IMG/VR virus record: IMGVR_UViG_3300034117_001582 | Span: 227,868 to 291,867 of that record | Source of the DNA: a virus | Reading direction: 5' to 3' (one strand) | DNA length: 64,000 nucleotides | Shown here: in pieces, positions 7,283-15,322 of the stretch | Numbering within the stretch: the stretch's first letter is position 1 | How the letters are laid out: each line of letters begins with the position of its first letter | Notes under the pieces: model-generated | Database searches by the model: none | What the model saw: only the letters and a program-made list of their open reading frames with translations | Told to the model about the DNA's origin: nothing | Made by a program: the position numbers and the translations under genes

Positions 7283-8236
7283 AACTATACATTAAGGTTA
7301 ATAAATATATTCCATAATGTGAATAACAAATGGGGATGACAGTATGTCAGGAGGGAATTGTTGATAACTATTTATGTTAATTTATTTGATTTTGTCAAAA
7401 TGTCAGTCAGCGAACACGAACGGGACAATCCCTTTTCCCACTTTATCCCACATCTTCTTACCACTATTTACCACCACAATTCCCTCTGTTGCTATAGTGA
7501 GACTAATAAATCCCCTCTATCAGTACCGCCATAAAGGTTTTTTTAGGTATACAGATTTTCCAGCTAAAAATTGTATTAATACTGTAGAGGCGGCCGAGAC
7601 GTAGTCTTATAGTTCTTCCAACGTATAGGGAACCGAAAATATCCCCTTCAACGTGTCATTAAGTCATATCACCAACGTTTAAGACCTCTATAGTTTAGTG
7701 GTAATATGTGGGACAATTAGTCATATCATATAAATCAGGTTTCACCTGACCACAGTGATATATAACATCAGTCCCTCTAATAAGTTCTATGTATATTATT
7801 CCCTTATACATAACGAAGTTATTCTATATATGAATTACTTTAAAGAACACCATATACCACATGTGAATGTCTACCACTATTATGGGGAGAGGTCGAAGAC
7901 CGATTAAATGGGGGGAACTATCAGGTAAACTTTCTATACCTGAGAACCTCATCATGTAAAAGAACTATACATTATCTTATCGTAATGTGGATTACTGTAA
8001 TGACCATTACATTACTGTTTAAGATATGTCCCATTAATTACCACATATCCTTTATACAAAGGTAACGATTACTCTTGTTTTTTATACGAAGGTAAAGATT
8101 ACTCTCGTTAAGAGTATAGGATAAATTTATGAGGTGAATTCCGTAGTGATAACGGAGGACTATGAACCGAATGAATTAATCGTATAGTCTAACTTACTTT
8201 CCCTATAATGTAGAGGATTAGTTATTTTATACATTA
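7283..8236. other. Gene-poor region with scattered short hairpins
   Basis: No believable gene in ~950 bases. Short inverted repeats include 7735-7749 (TCAGGT/ACCTGA), 7891-7901 (GGTC-gaa-GACC), 7921-7943 (TCAGGTA/TACCTGA, 9-base loop), 7997-8010 (GTAATG/CATTAC) and 8140-8156 (TCCGT/ACGGA). There is a 30-bp tandem repeat at 8051-8110. No tRNA could be folded. Possible roles are small RNAs, a regulatory or origin region, or decayed genes. Confidence 0.45.
8051..8110. repeat. Tandem repeat, 2 x 30 bp
   Basis: Two adjacent 30-base units (8051-8080 and 8081-8110) identical at 26 positions. Each contains a GATTACTC core, and the first contains, on the minus strand, TACCTTTG, which resembles a host -7 box. 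Confidence 0.8.
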
Positions 8237-9358
8237 TTATGCGTAGTTAACGTCTCTTGTTGTATCTATTTTTGCAAACTCCTGAGAGTAATCGTATATC
8301 TTATTTAAATCCACCTCTATATATGAATCATACTCATCTTTTACTGTTTTTGTTGCGGTATTAAAAAGTGTTTTAACGTCATGTGCGTCAGTATCATTAA
8401 TAAACAATTTAAAATTTAATAACGTAATATCTTCTGTACTTTTGAATGGTATCTTCATTAAATTATTCTCGTAAACCACATTAAAAACATTATCACCACT
8501 TTTAATCTTAACATTATCTTTTATTAATTTAATAAAATTATCTAATGTTCCAAAATCATCTACCCCTAAAAGTCTTTTTAAATTTTGAACTCTTGATGAA
8601 TTTTCAGTAGCAGAGTTACCGTAATCGGTATTAGTATTAACGGAAATTTGGGGGCCTTTAGCGTCTTCTGGTAAATAATCCACACCCTTACTGATAAAAT
8701 ACCCGCTAAGGCAGTGATTAAACTCGTGTACTAAAATTAACATAATAGAGTTTTTATTAACGTCACTTGGAAATACATTTTTAACACAAAAATTCAACTT
8801 AGAATATTCACCTTTAATAACAAACCCACCTGTAGAATCGTCACATGTCAAACTAAAAACTAAATTTACACTATTTAAAAAGTTTTTTAATTCATTTTTT
8901 TGTTTGTTATCCCATGCCGTTATCACGCCTTTTAATTTTACCTCCTCTTCTTTTACCATATCATTAAAAAACTCAAGGGTTTCTTTTGCTCTTTGTAATT
9001 CAGAAATATTGGCATTTTTTAACCCATTAACTTTGTTTTGCCAATTAATTACTTGTTTTTTATATTTTTCTAAATCTTCTGTATTGTATTTAGAACCTTT
9101 TCCTATTTTTTCTTGAACTTTTTTATTGAACCACTCGCTATCTATGTATTTTAACATGTAAGTTTTTGCTTCTGTAAAAAATGGTTTAACAAAATTTTCA
9201 ACCTCTGTTATTTTTTCTTGTTCGGTTTTGGCTTTGTCTTCCCAATAGGCTCGAAGGGTATTTAAATTAATGTTTTTTAATTTACAAGCATCATCCACTT
9301 CCTCTTTAATTACACCCATTATTGATTGTATTCTTCTTATGTTTTCGTGTAAATTCAT
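8237..9358 (-). CDS. Class C leader protein, HExxH metallopeptidase-like
   Basis: 373 residues. Class C leader (MNLHENIRRI) ending I-K-E at 17-19. A long helical region (about 30-160) is followed by ILVHEFNHC, with HEFNH at 211-215, and a downstream conserved ENSSR (Glu 252), consistent with a zinc-metallopeptidase HExxH...E site. Paralogue of the 11853-12920 gene, sharing the leader, the AWD/WGD-NKQKxELKxF region, the active-site region and the C-terminal DVNYA. Substrate unknown; as packaged cargo it could cleave host proteins on entry. Confidence 0.8.
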   Translation of the reverse strand: MNLHENIRRIQSIMGVIKEEVDDACKLKNINLNTLRAYWEDKAKTEQEKITEVENFVKPFFTEAKTYMLKYIDSEWFNKKVQEKIGKGSKYNTEDLEKYKKQVINWQNKVNGLKNANISELQRAKETLEFFNDMVKEEEVKLKGVITAWDNKQKNELKNFLNSVNLVFSLTCDDSTGGFVIKGEYSKLNFCVKNVFPSDVNKNSIMLILVHEFNHCLSGYFISKGVDYLPEDAKGPQISVNTNTDYGNSATENSSRVQNLKRLLGVDDFGTLDNFIKLIKDNVKIKSGDNVFNVVYENNLMKIPFKSTEDITLLNFKLFINDTDAHDVKTLFNTATKTVKDEYDSYIEVDLNKIYDYSQEFAKIDTTRDVNYA

Positions 9359-9380
9359 ATTAATAAATATATCATAAATA

Positions 9381-9412
9381 AAAATCCCCCCATCTTTACA
9401 AGTGGAGGATTA
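9381..9412 (-). terminator. Probable intrinsic terminator
   Basis: On the minus strand CCTCCA (9403-9408) pairs with TGGGGG (9387-9392, with one G-U pair), followed by ATTTTTATTTAT. It lies between the 9419-10120 and 8237-9358 genes. Confidence 0.5.
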
Positions 9413-9418
9413 GTCATT

Positions 9419-10120
9419 TTATGGTACTTGTTGTAACCCTAACTCAAAGTAGTCATACTCGTTGTTGTAAAATCTTGGATTGTTTACAAATATATTATAC
9501 ATTGGAAGTAAAATGTTATGTAACTCTTCTTTCCATTCGTCGTAGTCAGTTTCTGTCATATCACTTATAAAATATTTAGGTTTTACTTTTTCTAATGTTC
9601 GTTCTAAATTGTCTTGAAGATTAGTTTTTCTTAGGTTTGTTATATTTCCATAAACATATACTTCTACTTCAGGGTCATTTGTTGTGACATGCGTGGTTTC
9701 ATAATCAAAGTCAAACTCATAACGATAAAACACCCCCGAAAAATCAATATGTTTAATTTGTTTTCCACTAACATTAAGATGTGTTCTATCTTCTTTTGAT
9801 ACATAACAATTGTTTCTGATATTTTTCATCCATGAAGCAAAATGCTTATATTTGTTAAAATCAGTGTTTGTCATATCACAAAATGATTTAAACTCATCAT
9901 GTAAAACTTGAGTTAGTATTGTTTTTGAATATGAATAATCATTTGGGTTTTTAACTTTCCATTTTATTTGTAACCCTGTCCATTTTGGAACTAAAAAAAG
10001 TCCTTCGAATTCTATTGGGTTTTCATTTAAATAATTATAATAGTAATACTTTACAGGATTTTCTTTAGGGTTGGTTCTTTCTTCCCTTAATACTCTTCTT
10101 ATGTTCTCTTGTAGGTTCAT
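9419..10120 (-). CDS. Class C leader protein of unknown function
   Basis: 233 residues from the ATG at 10120. The class C leader MNLQENIRRVLREE ends L-R-E at 11-13. An in-frame start 7 codons upstream is less likely because it precedes the leader. The cargo is rich in Tyr, Asn and aromatics, mixed alpha/beta. The start overlaps the stop of the 10117-10848 gene, suggesting coupled translation. Confidence 0.75.
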   Translation of the reverse strand: MNLQENIRRVLREERTNPKENPVKYYYYNYLNENPIEFEGLFLVPKWTGLQIKWKVKNPNDYSYSKTILTQVLHDEFKSFCDMTNTDFNKYKHFASWMKNIRNNCYVSKEDRTHLNVSGKQIKHIDFSGVFYRYEFDFDYETTHVTTNDPEVEVYVYGNITNLRKTNLQDNLERTLEKVKPKYFISDMTETDYDEWKEELHNILLPMYNIFVNNPRFYNNEYDYFELGLQQVP

Positions 10121-10848
10121 TCTGATAAATCTATAAACCAAGCAGATATTGGCACGTTTAGTTGGTTGGCGATGGTTGATCGTTTGTGTCCACCAATTAA
10201 TGTATATTCATTTCCTTCTCTTCCGCCTGTTGGTAATTTCATTACAAATGGTGCTGGAAGTTCTCTATGTTTTTCATTTCTTATTTTTTCTATATTATCA
10301 ACATAACCTTTGTGACGTTGTTTAACTTCTCCATCATCGCCTGTCATTTGTTTAATTAAACCTGATGATGTGGTATCTTTAAACATTCCTGGAAACTCTT
10401 TTGAGAATCTACCCATATAAAATGTGTTATTTATCATATCATTATCCCATTCTTCCATTCTTCCTTTATTAAACAAATTAAACCCTTCCATTTGTGATTG
10501 TCCATCTTTTAATAAAACTTGTCTAAAATCCTCCCAATCATCCATTAAATCAGATATTTCTTTATCTAATAGAATGTCTTTAATTTCTTGTTCATCATCC
10601 ACTTCACTTCCTTTTGAATGTTCGGCAATCATTTTGAATGTATGAGGAAATATGGAATACATTAAATCATAATTTTGTGGGTGAAAGAATTCATCTTTAC
10701 TGAACCTCATATTATTTCCCAATAGTTCATCTAACTCTTGGTTAAAGTATTCTACTGTTGGTTCTAACCAAGTGATAGAATATGGATTTGATATCTCATT
10801 TAACCCCATCATTGATTTAATTCTTTGTATGTTTTCTTGTAGGTTCAT
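10117..10848 (-). CDS. Class C leader protein with ParB-like motif
   Basis: 243 residues. Leader MNLQENIQRIKSMMG ends L-N-E at 16-18. Near the C-terminus it has a ParB/Srx-type segment: a basic-residue loop then LIGGHKRSTIANQL, close to the G-H-R-R-x-x-A signature of ParB N-terminal domains. ParB-like folds bind or cleave nucleic acid or hydrolyse nucleotides. The middle (about 40-180) is helical and not recognised. Confidence 0.72.
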   Translation of the reverse strand: MNLQENIQRIKSMMGLNEISNPYSITWLEPTVEYFNQELDELLGNNMRFSKDEFFHPQNYDLMYSIFPHTFKMIAEHSKGSEVDDEQEIKDILLDKEISDLMDDWEDFRQVLLKDGQSQMEGFNLFNKGRMEEWDNDMINNTFYMGRFSKEFPGMFKDTTSSGLIKQMTGDDGEVKQRHKGYVDNIEKIRNEKHRELPAPFVMKLPTGGREGNEYTLIGGHKRSTIANQLNVPISAWFIDLSE

Positions 10849-10861
10849 ATTAATGAATATA

Positions 10862-11071
10862 TTATTTTTTGATAATTCTTATTCTTTTTTTTTCAATCCA
10901 ATTTTTTAATTCTTGAGTTTCTGGTACTTCAGTTAAAACAAACTCCCTAATATAATCATCGGCTAAAAAATTTGGTAAATTAACGGGTTGAAATCCCATT
11001 TCGTTTTTTGTGATTAAGACCAAATGATTTTTTTTTCTTTTGTGTCTTTTGGTGGGTATTAGTTTTTTCAT
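10862..11071 (-). CDS. Small basic hypothetical protein
   Basis: 69 residues, strongly basic at both ends (KRHKRKKNH near the start, KKRIRIIKK at the end). No leader, signal peptide or membrane helix. Short alpha/beta protein that may bind nucleic acid. It lies between class C and class A leader genes. Confidence 0.55.
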   Translation of the reverse strand: MKKLIPTKRHKRKKNHLVLITKNEMGFQPVNLPNFLADDYIREFVLTEVPETQELKNWIEKKRIRIIKK

Positions 11072-11111
11072 TTATGTTTTATTATTCTTTTTATATAACC
11101 TTGTAGGTTCA

Positions 11112-11429
11112 TTACTTTGTCTTCTTAACACAATTAGGATATCGTTTACCAAACATTGTCTTCATACCTTTTTGAGTATATCCTGCCCAACATCTCTCTG
11201 TAAGTTCACCTTCTTTCATCTCACTTTGTTTACGTTTACCTTGACAGTGAGCTCTTTGACTAAATCCTTTTGGGTTATTGCAGTCGATTGATTTTTTATA
11301 CTTTTCTGACCACTTTTCTGTAACATCCCCTTCTCCCATCTCTTCGTCATTTTTTATTGTATTTTCATTGATTACTCTTTTAACTAACAAAATAAGGTCT
11401 GATTCCGTTAACCGTATTACTTTTTTCAT
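11112..11429 (-). CDS. Class A leader protein with Cys-containing phage motifs
   Basis: 105 residues. Leader RLTESDLILLVKR ends I-N-E at 20-22. The rest is two short cysteine modules: IDCNNPKGFSQRAHCQGK and, at the C-terminus, ERCWAGYTQKGMKTMFGK followed by YPNC. I have seen very similar modules in predicted proteins of marine phages, where their function is also unknown. Four cysteines and several His suggest metal binding or disulfides. Confidence 0.75.
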   Translation of the reverse strand: MKKVIRLTESDLILLVKRVINENTIKNDEEMGEGDVTEKWSEKYKKSIDCNNPKGFSQRAHCQGKRKQSEMKEGELTERCWAGYTQKGMKTMFGKRYPNCVKKTK

Positions 11430-11430
11430 A

Positions 11431-11838
11431 TTATCTATTGTATGGCCTAAACCTTGATGGGTTTGATTTTATTGCTGACTTTGGGAATTTTAATCCAACA
11501 CCCTGTTGTCTTGCGTTCTTTAATGTTCTTGCGTATTCGGTTAGTTCTTCATTTCCCATATCATCAATAGCCTTTACTAATTTATGGCATTTCTCTGATA
11601 CCTCACCCTTTTCGTGATCAGTTATTGATAATTTTACTTTGTTGTAATTTATTTTAATATCAGGATGATGATTTTGTGATTCGGCAATCTTCGCAACTTT
11701 ATTAACAAATTCCATTGATTCATTAAAATCTTTGAATTTAAAAGTTCTTTCTAATTTTTGCTCTGAATCACTCCAACCTTTGGATTCATTCATATTTATC
11801 ATTTCCTGTATTCTTCTTATGTTCTCTTGTAGGTTCAT
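11431..11838 (-). CDS. Class C leader plus pterin-4a-carbinolamine dehydratase
   Basis: 135 residues. Leader MNLQENIRRIQEMINMNE, then a complete PCD/DCoH domain (about 20-105): GW...L.R.F.F.DF, the catalytic HHPD at 57-60, a V-x-L-x-I-x-x-x-D-H strand, and a second His at 75. A ~30-residue basic tail ends the protein. PCDs dehydrate 4a-hydroxytetrahydropterin or act as dimerisation cofactors. Attached to a capsid-type leader, it may be delivered by the virion. Confidence 0.82.
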   Translation of the reverse strand: MNLQENIRRIQEMINMNESKGWSDSEQKLERTFKFKDFNESMEFVNKVAKIAESQNHHPDIKINYNKVKLSITDHEKGEVSEKCHKLVKAIDDMGNEELTEYARTLKNARQQGVGLKFPKSAIKSNPSRFRPYNR

Positions 11839-11852
11839 ATTATATGAATATA

Positions 11853-12920
11853 TTATGCGTAGTTAACATCATTATTTGTATTTATTTTTGCAAATTGTAT
11901 TGAGTAGTCATATATTTCTTTTAAATTGATTTTTAGTAAAGAAAGATTTAAATCTATCATATAATCTCCTACTGATATGGCATCTGATGCCGTCATTTCA
12001 TATTTTTTTCTATAAAAATCATATTTGTTTACCATTTCAGGATCTTCAGTGTATTCATTAAATAACCACCAAACGTCAATAGCGTCTACATTGTTAATAT
12101 TAATCCTAACGTCTATCCATTTCAATCGTTTATCGGATTTTTTATTGTTTTTACCATATATTTTTATTAAATTACCATCATATTCCACTTTATCAATAAC
12201 TACCTTATCGTCTTGCCCTGAAAACTTAACGTTATCTTTTATTAATTTAATAAAATTATCTAATGTTCCAAAATCGGTTACATTTAAAAGTCTTTTAAGT
12301 GTTTTAATACGAGCCGAATGTTCGTTATTTGATTTACCATAATCCTTATCCCATTCTTTAGGATAACGTTCCCCATACCATTTTGAATCAATATTGGATG
12401 GTAAATAGTTAGATACACCAATATTTTTAAAATAAAAAGAAATACAATGGTCAAATTCATGGACTAAAATTAATATACCCTCATTTTTATTAACACCATT
12501 AGGAAATATATTTTTAGTACAAAAATTAAGATTAGAATATTTGTCTTCATTAACAAACCCACCTACTTTGGGTTGACAGATTGGATCATCCGAATTAAAA
12601 ACTAAATTTACATTATTTATAAAGTCTTTTAATTCTTTTTTTTGTTTATCACCCCAATCTCCATTTGTGAACTCAATAAGTTTTTTATTGAACCATTCAC
12701 TGTCTACGTATTTTAACATGTAAGTTCTTGCTTGAGTAAAAAATGGTTTAACAAAATTTTCAACCTCTGTTATTTTTTCTTGTTCGGTTTTAGATTTGTC
12801 TTCCCAATATTTTTTTAAAGTAATAGGGTCAACATGTTTTAATTTACAAGCATCATCCACTTCCTCTTTAATTACCCCCATCATTTCCTGTATTCTTCTT
12901 ATGTTCTCTTGTAGGTTCAT
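11853..12920 (-). CDS. Class C leader protein, HExxH metallopeptidase-like
   Basis: 355 residues. Leader MNLQENIRRIQEMMG ends I-K-E at 17-19. HEFDH at 154-158 in ILVHEFDHC and Glu 200 in NEHSAR form a likely zinc site. Homologous to the 8237-9358 product, but lacking ~55 residues of the helical insert before the catalytic region and with a longer C-terminal part. The two flank three class C genes, which fits duplication and divergence. Confidence 0.8.
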   Translation of the reverse strand: MNLQENIRRIQEMMGVIKEEVDDACKLKHVDPITLKKYWEDKSKTEQEKITEVENFVKPFFTQARTYMLKYVDSEWFNKKLIEFTNGDWGDKQKKELKDFINNVNLVFNSDDPICQPKVGGFVNEDKYSNLNFCTKNIFPNGVNKNEGILILVHEFDHCISFYFKNIGVSNYLPSNIDSKWYGERYPKEWDKDYGKSNNEHSARIKTLKRLLNVTDFGTLDNFIKLIKDNVKFSGQDDKVVIDKVEYDGNLIKIYGKNNKKSDKRLKWIDVRININNVDAIDVWWLFNEYTEDPEMVNKYDFYRKKYEMTASDAISVGDYMIDLNLSLLKINLKEIYDYSIQFAKINTNNDVNYA

Positions 12921-12935
12921 AATGATAAATACTTT

Positions 12936-13649
12936 TTACATATGAATTATTTTCCACTTACCTTTAAAATCCTCCACAAGACATGTGGAGTTCTCACAGA
13001 AGTCCCCACTGTTCATATAGTCCACATCTAACTTAGGTTGATGGATGTGTCCACATACCGCGACATCACATCCTTTTTGTTTTGATAATCCTTTTGCGTT
13101 CTCCTCAAAATCAGATACAAAGTTGATTGCTCCCTTTACAGATTGTTTAATATCATTTGCCAAGGAATGGTATGGTAAGTTAAACTTTCTTCTAATATAG
13201 TTGTATATCGTATTTAATCTAATAACTAAATCGTATGACCATCCACCAAGAACTGCCAACCATCTTACTTTCATAATCACAAAGTCTAATACATCCCCAT
13301 GAAAACAATAATAACTTCTTCCGTCCGCTCCAATGTGTGTGTATTTTCTAACAATCTCTATGTTGTTTAATAAGAACGGAACAAATGGTTTTAAAAAGTC
13401 ATCGTGGTTTCCCCTGATATACACTACCTTTGTTCCATCTTCTGATCGTTTCATAAAACGTCTGAATATCTTTGAGCAATCTTTTTTCCATTTACCTCCA
13501 CCCTTTAATGCCCATCCATCAATAATATCACCATTTAATATTAGTGTTTCAGATTCATTCTCTTCCAAGAACTTAATTATCTTGTCTGTTTGTGATTGTC
13601 TGGCACCTAAGTGTAAATCACTCATTATAATTGTTCTCCACTTTTTCAT
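12936..13649 (-). CDS. Metallophosphoesterase, UDP-2,3-diacylglucosamine diphosphatase-like
   Basis: 237 residues with the full calcineurin-like motif set: MSDLHLG, NGDIIDGW, RGNHDD and CGHIHQP, plus the FHGDVLD block. The pattern is that of the LpxH-like family found beside glycosyltransferases in Bacteroidetes. It would remove UMP from UDP-diacylglucosamine-type lipids. No leader. It overlaps the next upstream gene by 4 bases and forms a unit with the membrane protein and glycosyltransferase. Confidence 0.82.
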   Translation of the reverse strand: MKKWRTIIMSDLHLGARQSQTDKIIKFLEENESETLILNGDIIDGWALKGGGKWKKDCSKIFRRFMKRSEDGTKVVYIRGNHDDFLKPFVPFLLNNIEIVRKYTHIGADGRSYYCFHGDVLDFVIMKVRWLAVLGGWSYDLVIRLNTIYNYIRRKFNLPYHSLANDIKQSVKGAINFVSDFEENAKGLSKQKGCDVAVCGHIHQPKLDVDYMNSGDFCENSTCLVEDFKGKWKIIHM

Positions 13650-13966
13650 ATAAATAAAGATATGTATTGTGCTAATTTATAACCTGTAAATGCCCCAATG
13701 GCGGCAGATCCAGGAAGAATAATAAATTTACCCAATTTTGTTTTATACTTTTCACGATTTACAATGTATGAGATTAATAAATAATATAATATAAAATTTA
13801 TAAATACCATAAAATCAAGCTCCTTTGACATAAAAACAACAATTGAGTTACCAATAAGTCCCCACATAAAATTTATAATGGTTTCTCTTATTAACTCAAA
13901 TGGTGTTGTAATGGCCCCAAATATATTAATTTGTTTGCTCATGGGATTTTGTTTATTTTTTTTCAT
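13646..13966 (-). CDS. Small membrane protein
   Basis: 106 residues from the ATG at 13966, which overlaps the TGA of the glycosyltransferase gene (ATGA). Three hydrophobic stretches (about 30-48, 52-66 and 85-103) suggest an integral membrane protein. Placed between a glycosyltransferase and a lipid-type phosphoesterase, it may anchor or transport a glycolipid intermediate, but no family motif is visible. Confidence 0.7.
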   Translation of the reverse strand: MKKNKQNPMSKQINIFGAITTPFELIRETIINFMWGLIGNSIVVFMSKELDFMVFINFILYYLLISYIVNREKYKTKLGKFIILPGSAAIGAFTGYKLAQYISLFI

Positions 13967-14685
13967 TTCCAATAGTCTTTGTCGTTTGTAAAATATTCTT
14001 TATTTTTATTATTGAAGAATGATGACAACATTAGTCTTAACATATACATCACACCTTTGTTTTCAAATCTTCTTGGTGGTGTATATACAATATTGTTTAT
14101 TCTTCCGAATTTCTTTGGTTTAATTTGTTTTGAGAACATATAATCTTCTGCGACTTTAATCTCTTCATCAAAACCTCCAATTGATTTAAACGTCTCTGAA
14201 CGAACTAACATGTATCCACCTAAACAGAATGGTGTTGACCACTTGGAAAGTGCTTGTATTAAGTCAAACACCTTATATACGTAGTTATATCTTCCATTGT
14301 CTGAACGGAACTTTGTTGTTACTAAATCTAAATGGTATCTATGTATTCTTACTACCGATCGTTTTAGTACCTTTGGATCTAATAGGAACACATCAGCATC
14401 CATAAACAACACATATGGTGTTGTAACAAGTTTGAATCCGTTGTTTCTTGCTATTGCTGGAAGTCCACCATCCATTAAATGTAAATCAAACATATCTGAA
14501 TTATGTTCATATTCTATTCTACCCAACAGGGCAAATTTTGTTACACCATCGTTTGATGCGTCACATACAACAACTTTTACGTTATGTATATCAACCTGAT
14601 AGTTTAACAGGTCCAACGTTTTTAATATAATATCCTTCTCGTTCTTACAAGGTATTACGATCGTTACTAATTTACTTAAATCCAT
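13963..14685 (-). CDS. Family 2 glycosyltransferase
   Basis: 240 residues. GT-A fold signatures: VTIVIPCKNE at the N-terminus, a nucleotide-binding VVCDAS, the metal-binding FMDADVF, and a C-terminal GGFDE...AEDY motif typical of GT2 acceptor sites. Probably transfers a sugar onto a cell-envelope acceptor. It is followed by overlapping membrane-protein and phosphoesterase genes. A phage enzyme of this kind could change surface glycans or lipids to block superinfection. Confidence 0.88.
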   Translation of the reverse strand: MDLSKLVTIVIPCKNEKDIILKTLDLLNYQVDIHNVKVVVCDASNDGVTKFALLGRIEYEHNSDMFDLHLMDGGLPAIARNNGFKLVTTPYVLFMDADVFLLDPKVLKRSVVRIHRYHLDLVTTKFRSDNGRYNYVYKVFDLIQALSKWSTPFCLGGYMLVRSETFKSIGGFDEEIKVAEDYMFSKQIKPKKFGRINNIVYTPPRRFENKGVMYMLRLMLSSFFNNKNKEYFTNDKDYWK

Positions 14686-14763
14686 ATTCGTTTAATATAA
14701 TAATAATCCACCATATTTACAAGTGGAGAATAAAATTTATATTCAGCAATATCCAAATTTAAT

Positions 14764-15273
14764 TTATTTTTGACACCCAGGACTTTTGGGGTTCATTTTT
14801 TTACAATGGGTTCCTGTATAATAATCCCAACCTTTTTCAGAGTGACCAATTGATGTTTTTTCAAAAATATTTGGTTCAAAAAAAGTATTTAATTTATTAA
14901 TAATTTCATTATATACTTTTATAACTTCGCCATCCCATTTTTTATTTTTTTCAGCATCAAATTTTACACTTTCCATACTTGATTTAAAATAACCAACTAA
15001 ACCAACTAATTTAGGAACGTCATCAATAGTTTCACCTTCTTTTAAATTTTCATATTTTTCTTTATCGTAGTATTTACCATCAACTTTAACATAAAAATTT
15101 AACATACGTTCCACATTGTCTTTTAACTCTAAAATTGCGCTTATATGTGTTTTTTCATTATTATCACTTTTTAAGTTTAATTTATTTTTTATATATTCTA
15201 AACTGTTAGTGTTTTCCTCAGATAAGGTTATCATCATTGATTTAATCCTTTGTATGTTTTCTTGTAGGTTCAT
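14764..15273 (-). CDS. Class C leader protein of unknown function
   Basis: 169 residues. Leader MNLQENIQRIKSMM ends L-S-E at 17-19. The cargo is helical and Lys/Glu-rich and ends in GTHCKKMNPKSPGCQK with two cysteines. Not recognised. Confidence 0.75.
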   Translation of the reverse strand: MNLQENIQRIKSMMITLSEENTNSLEYIKNKLNLKSDNNEKTHISAILELKDNVERMLNFYVKVDGKYYDKEKYENLKEGETIDDVPKLVGLVGYFKSSMESVKFDAEKNKKWDGEVIKVYNEIINKLNTFFEPNIFEKTSIGHSEKGWDYYTGTHCKKMNPKSPGCQK

Positions 15274-15322
15274 ATTATATAATTATCTTTGTGTTCATTA
15301 ATGTTATATTTCATATCACTTA

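Noticed and set aside
7374-7604. 76-codon plus-strand ORF
   Set aside because: Composition unlike neighbouring proteins, no promoter or start context, crosses the hairpin region.
7681-7755. tRNA-like stretch with a D-arm-like TAGTGGTAA and a TTTCA-loop hairpin
   Set aside because: No acceptor stem can be paired, and the T-loop is too short. It does not fold as a tRNA.
8051-8110. CRISPR-like array
   Set aside because: Only two adjacent units without spacers; no cas genes.
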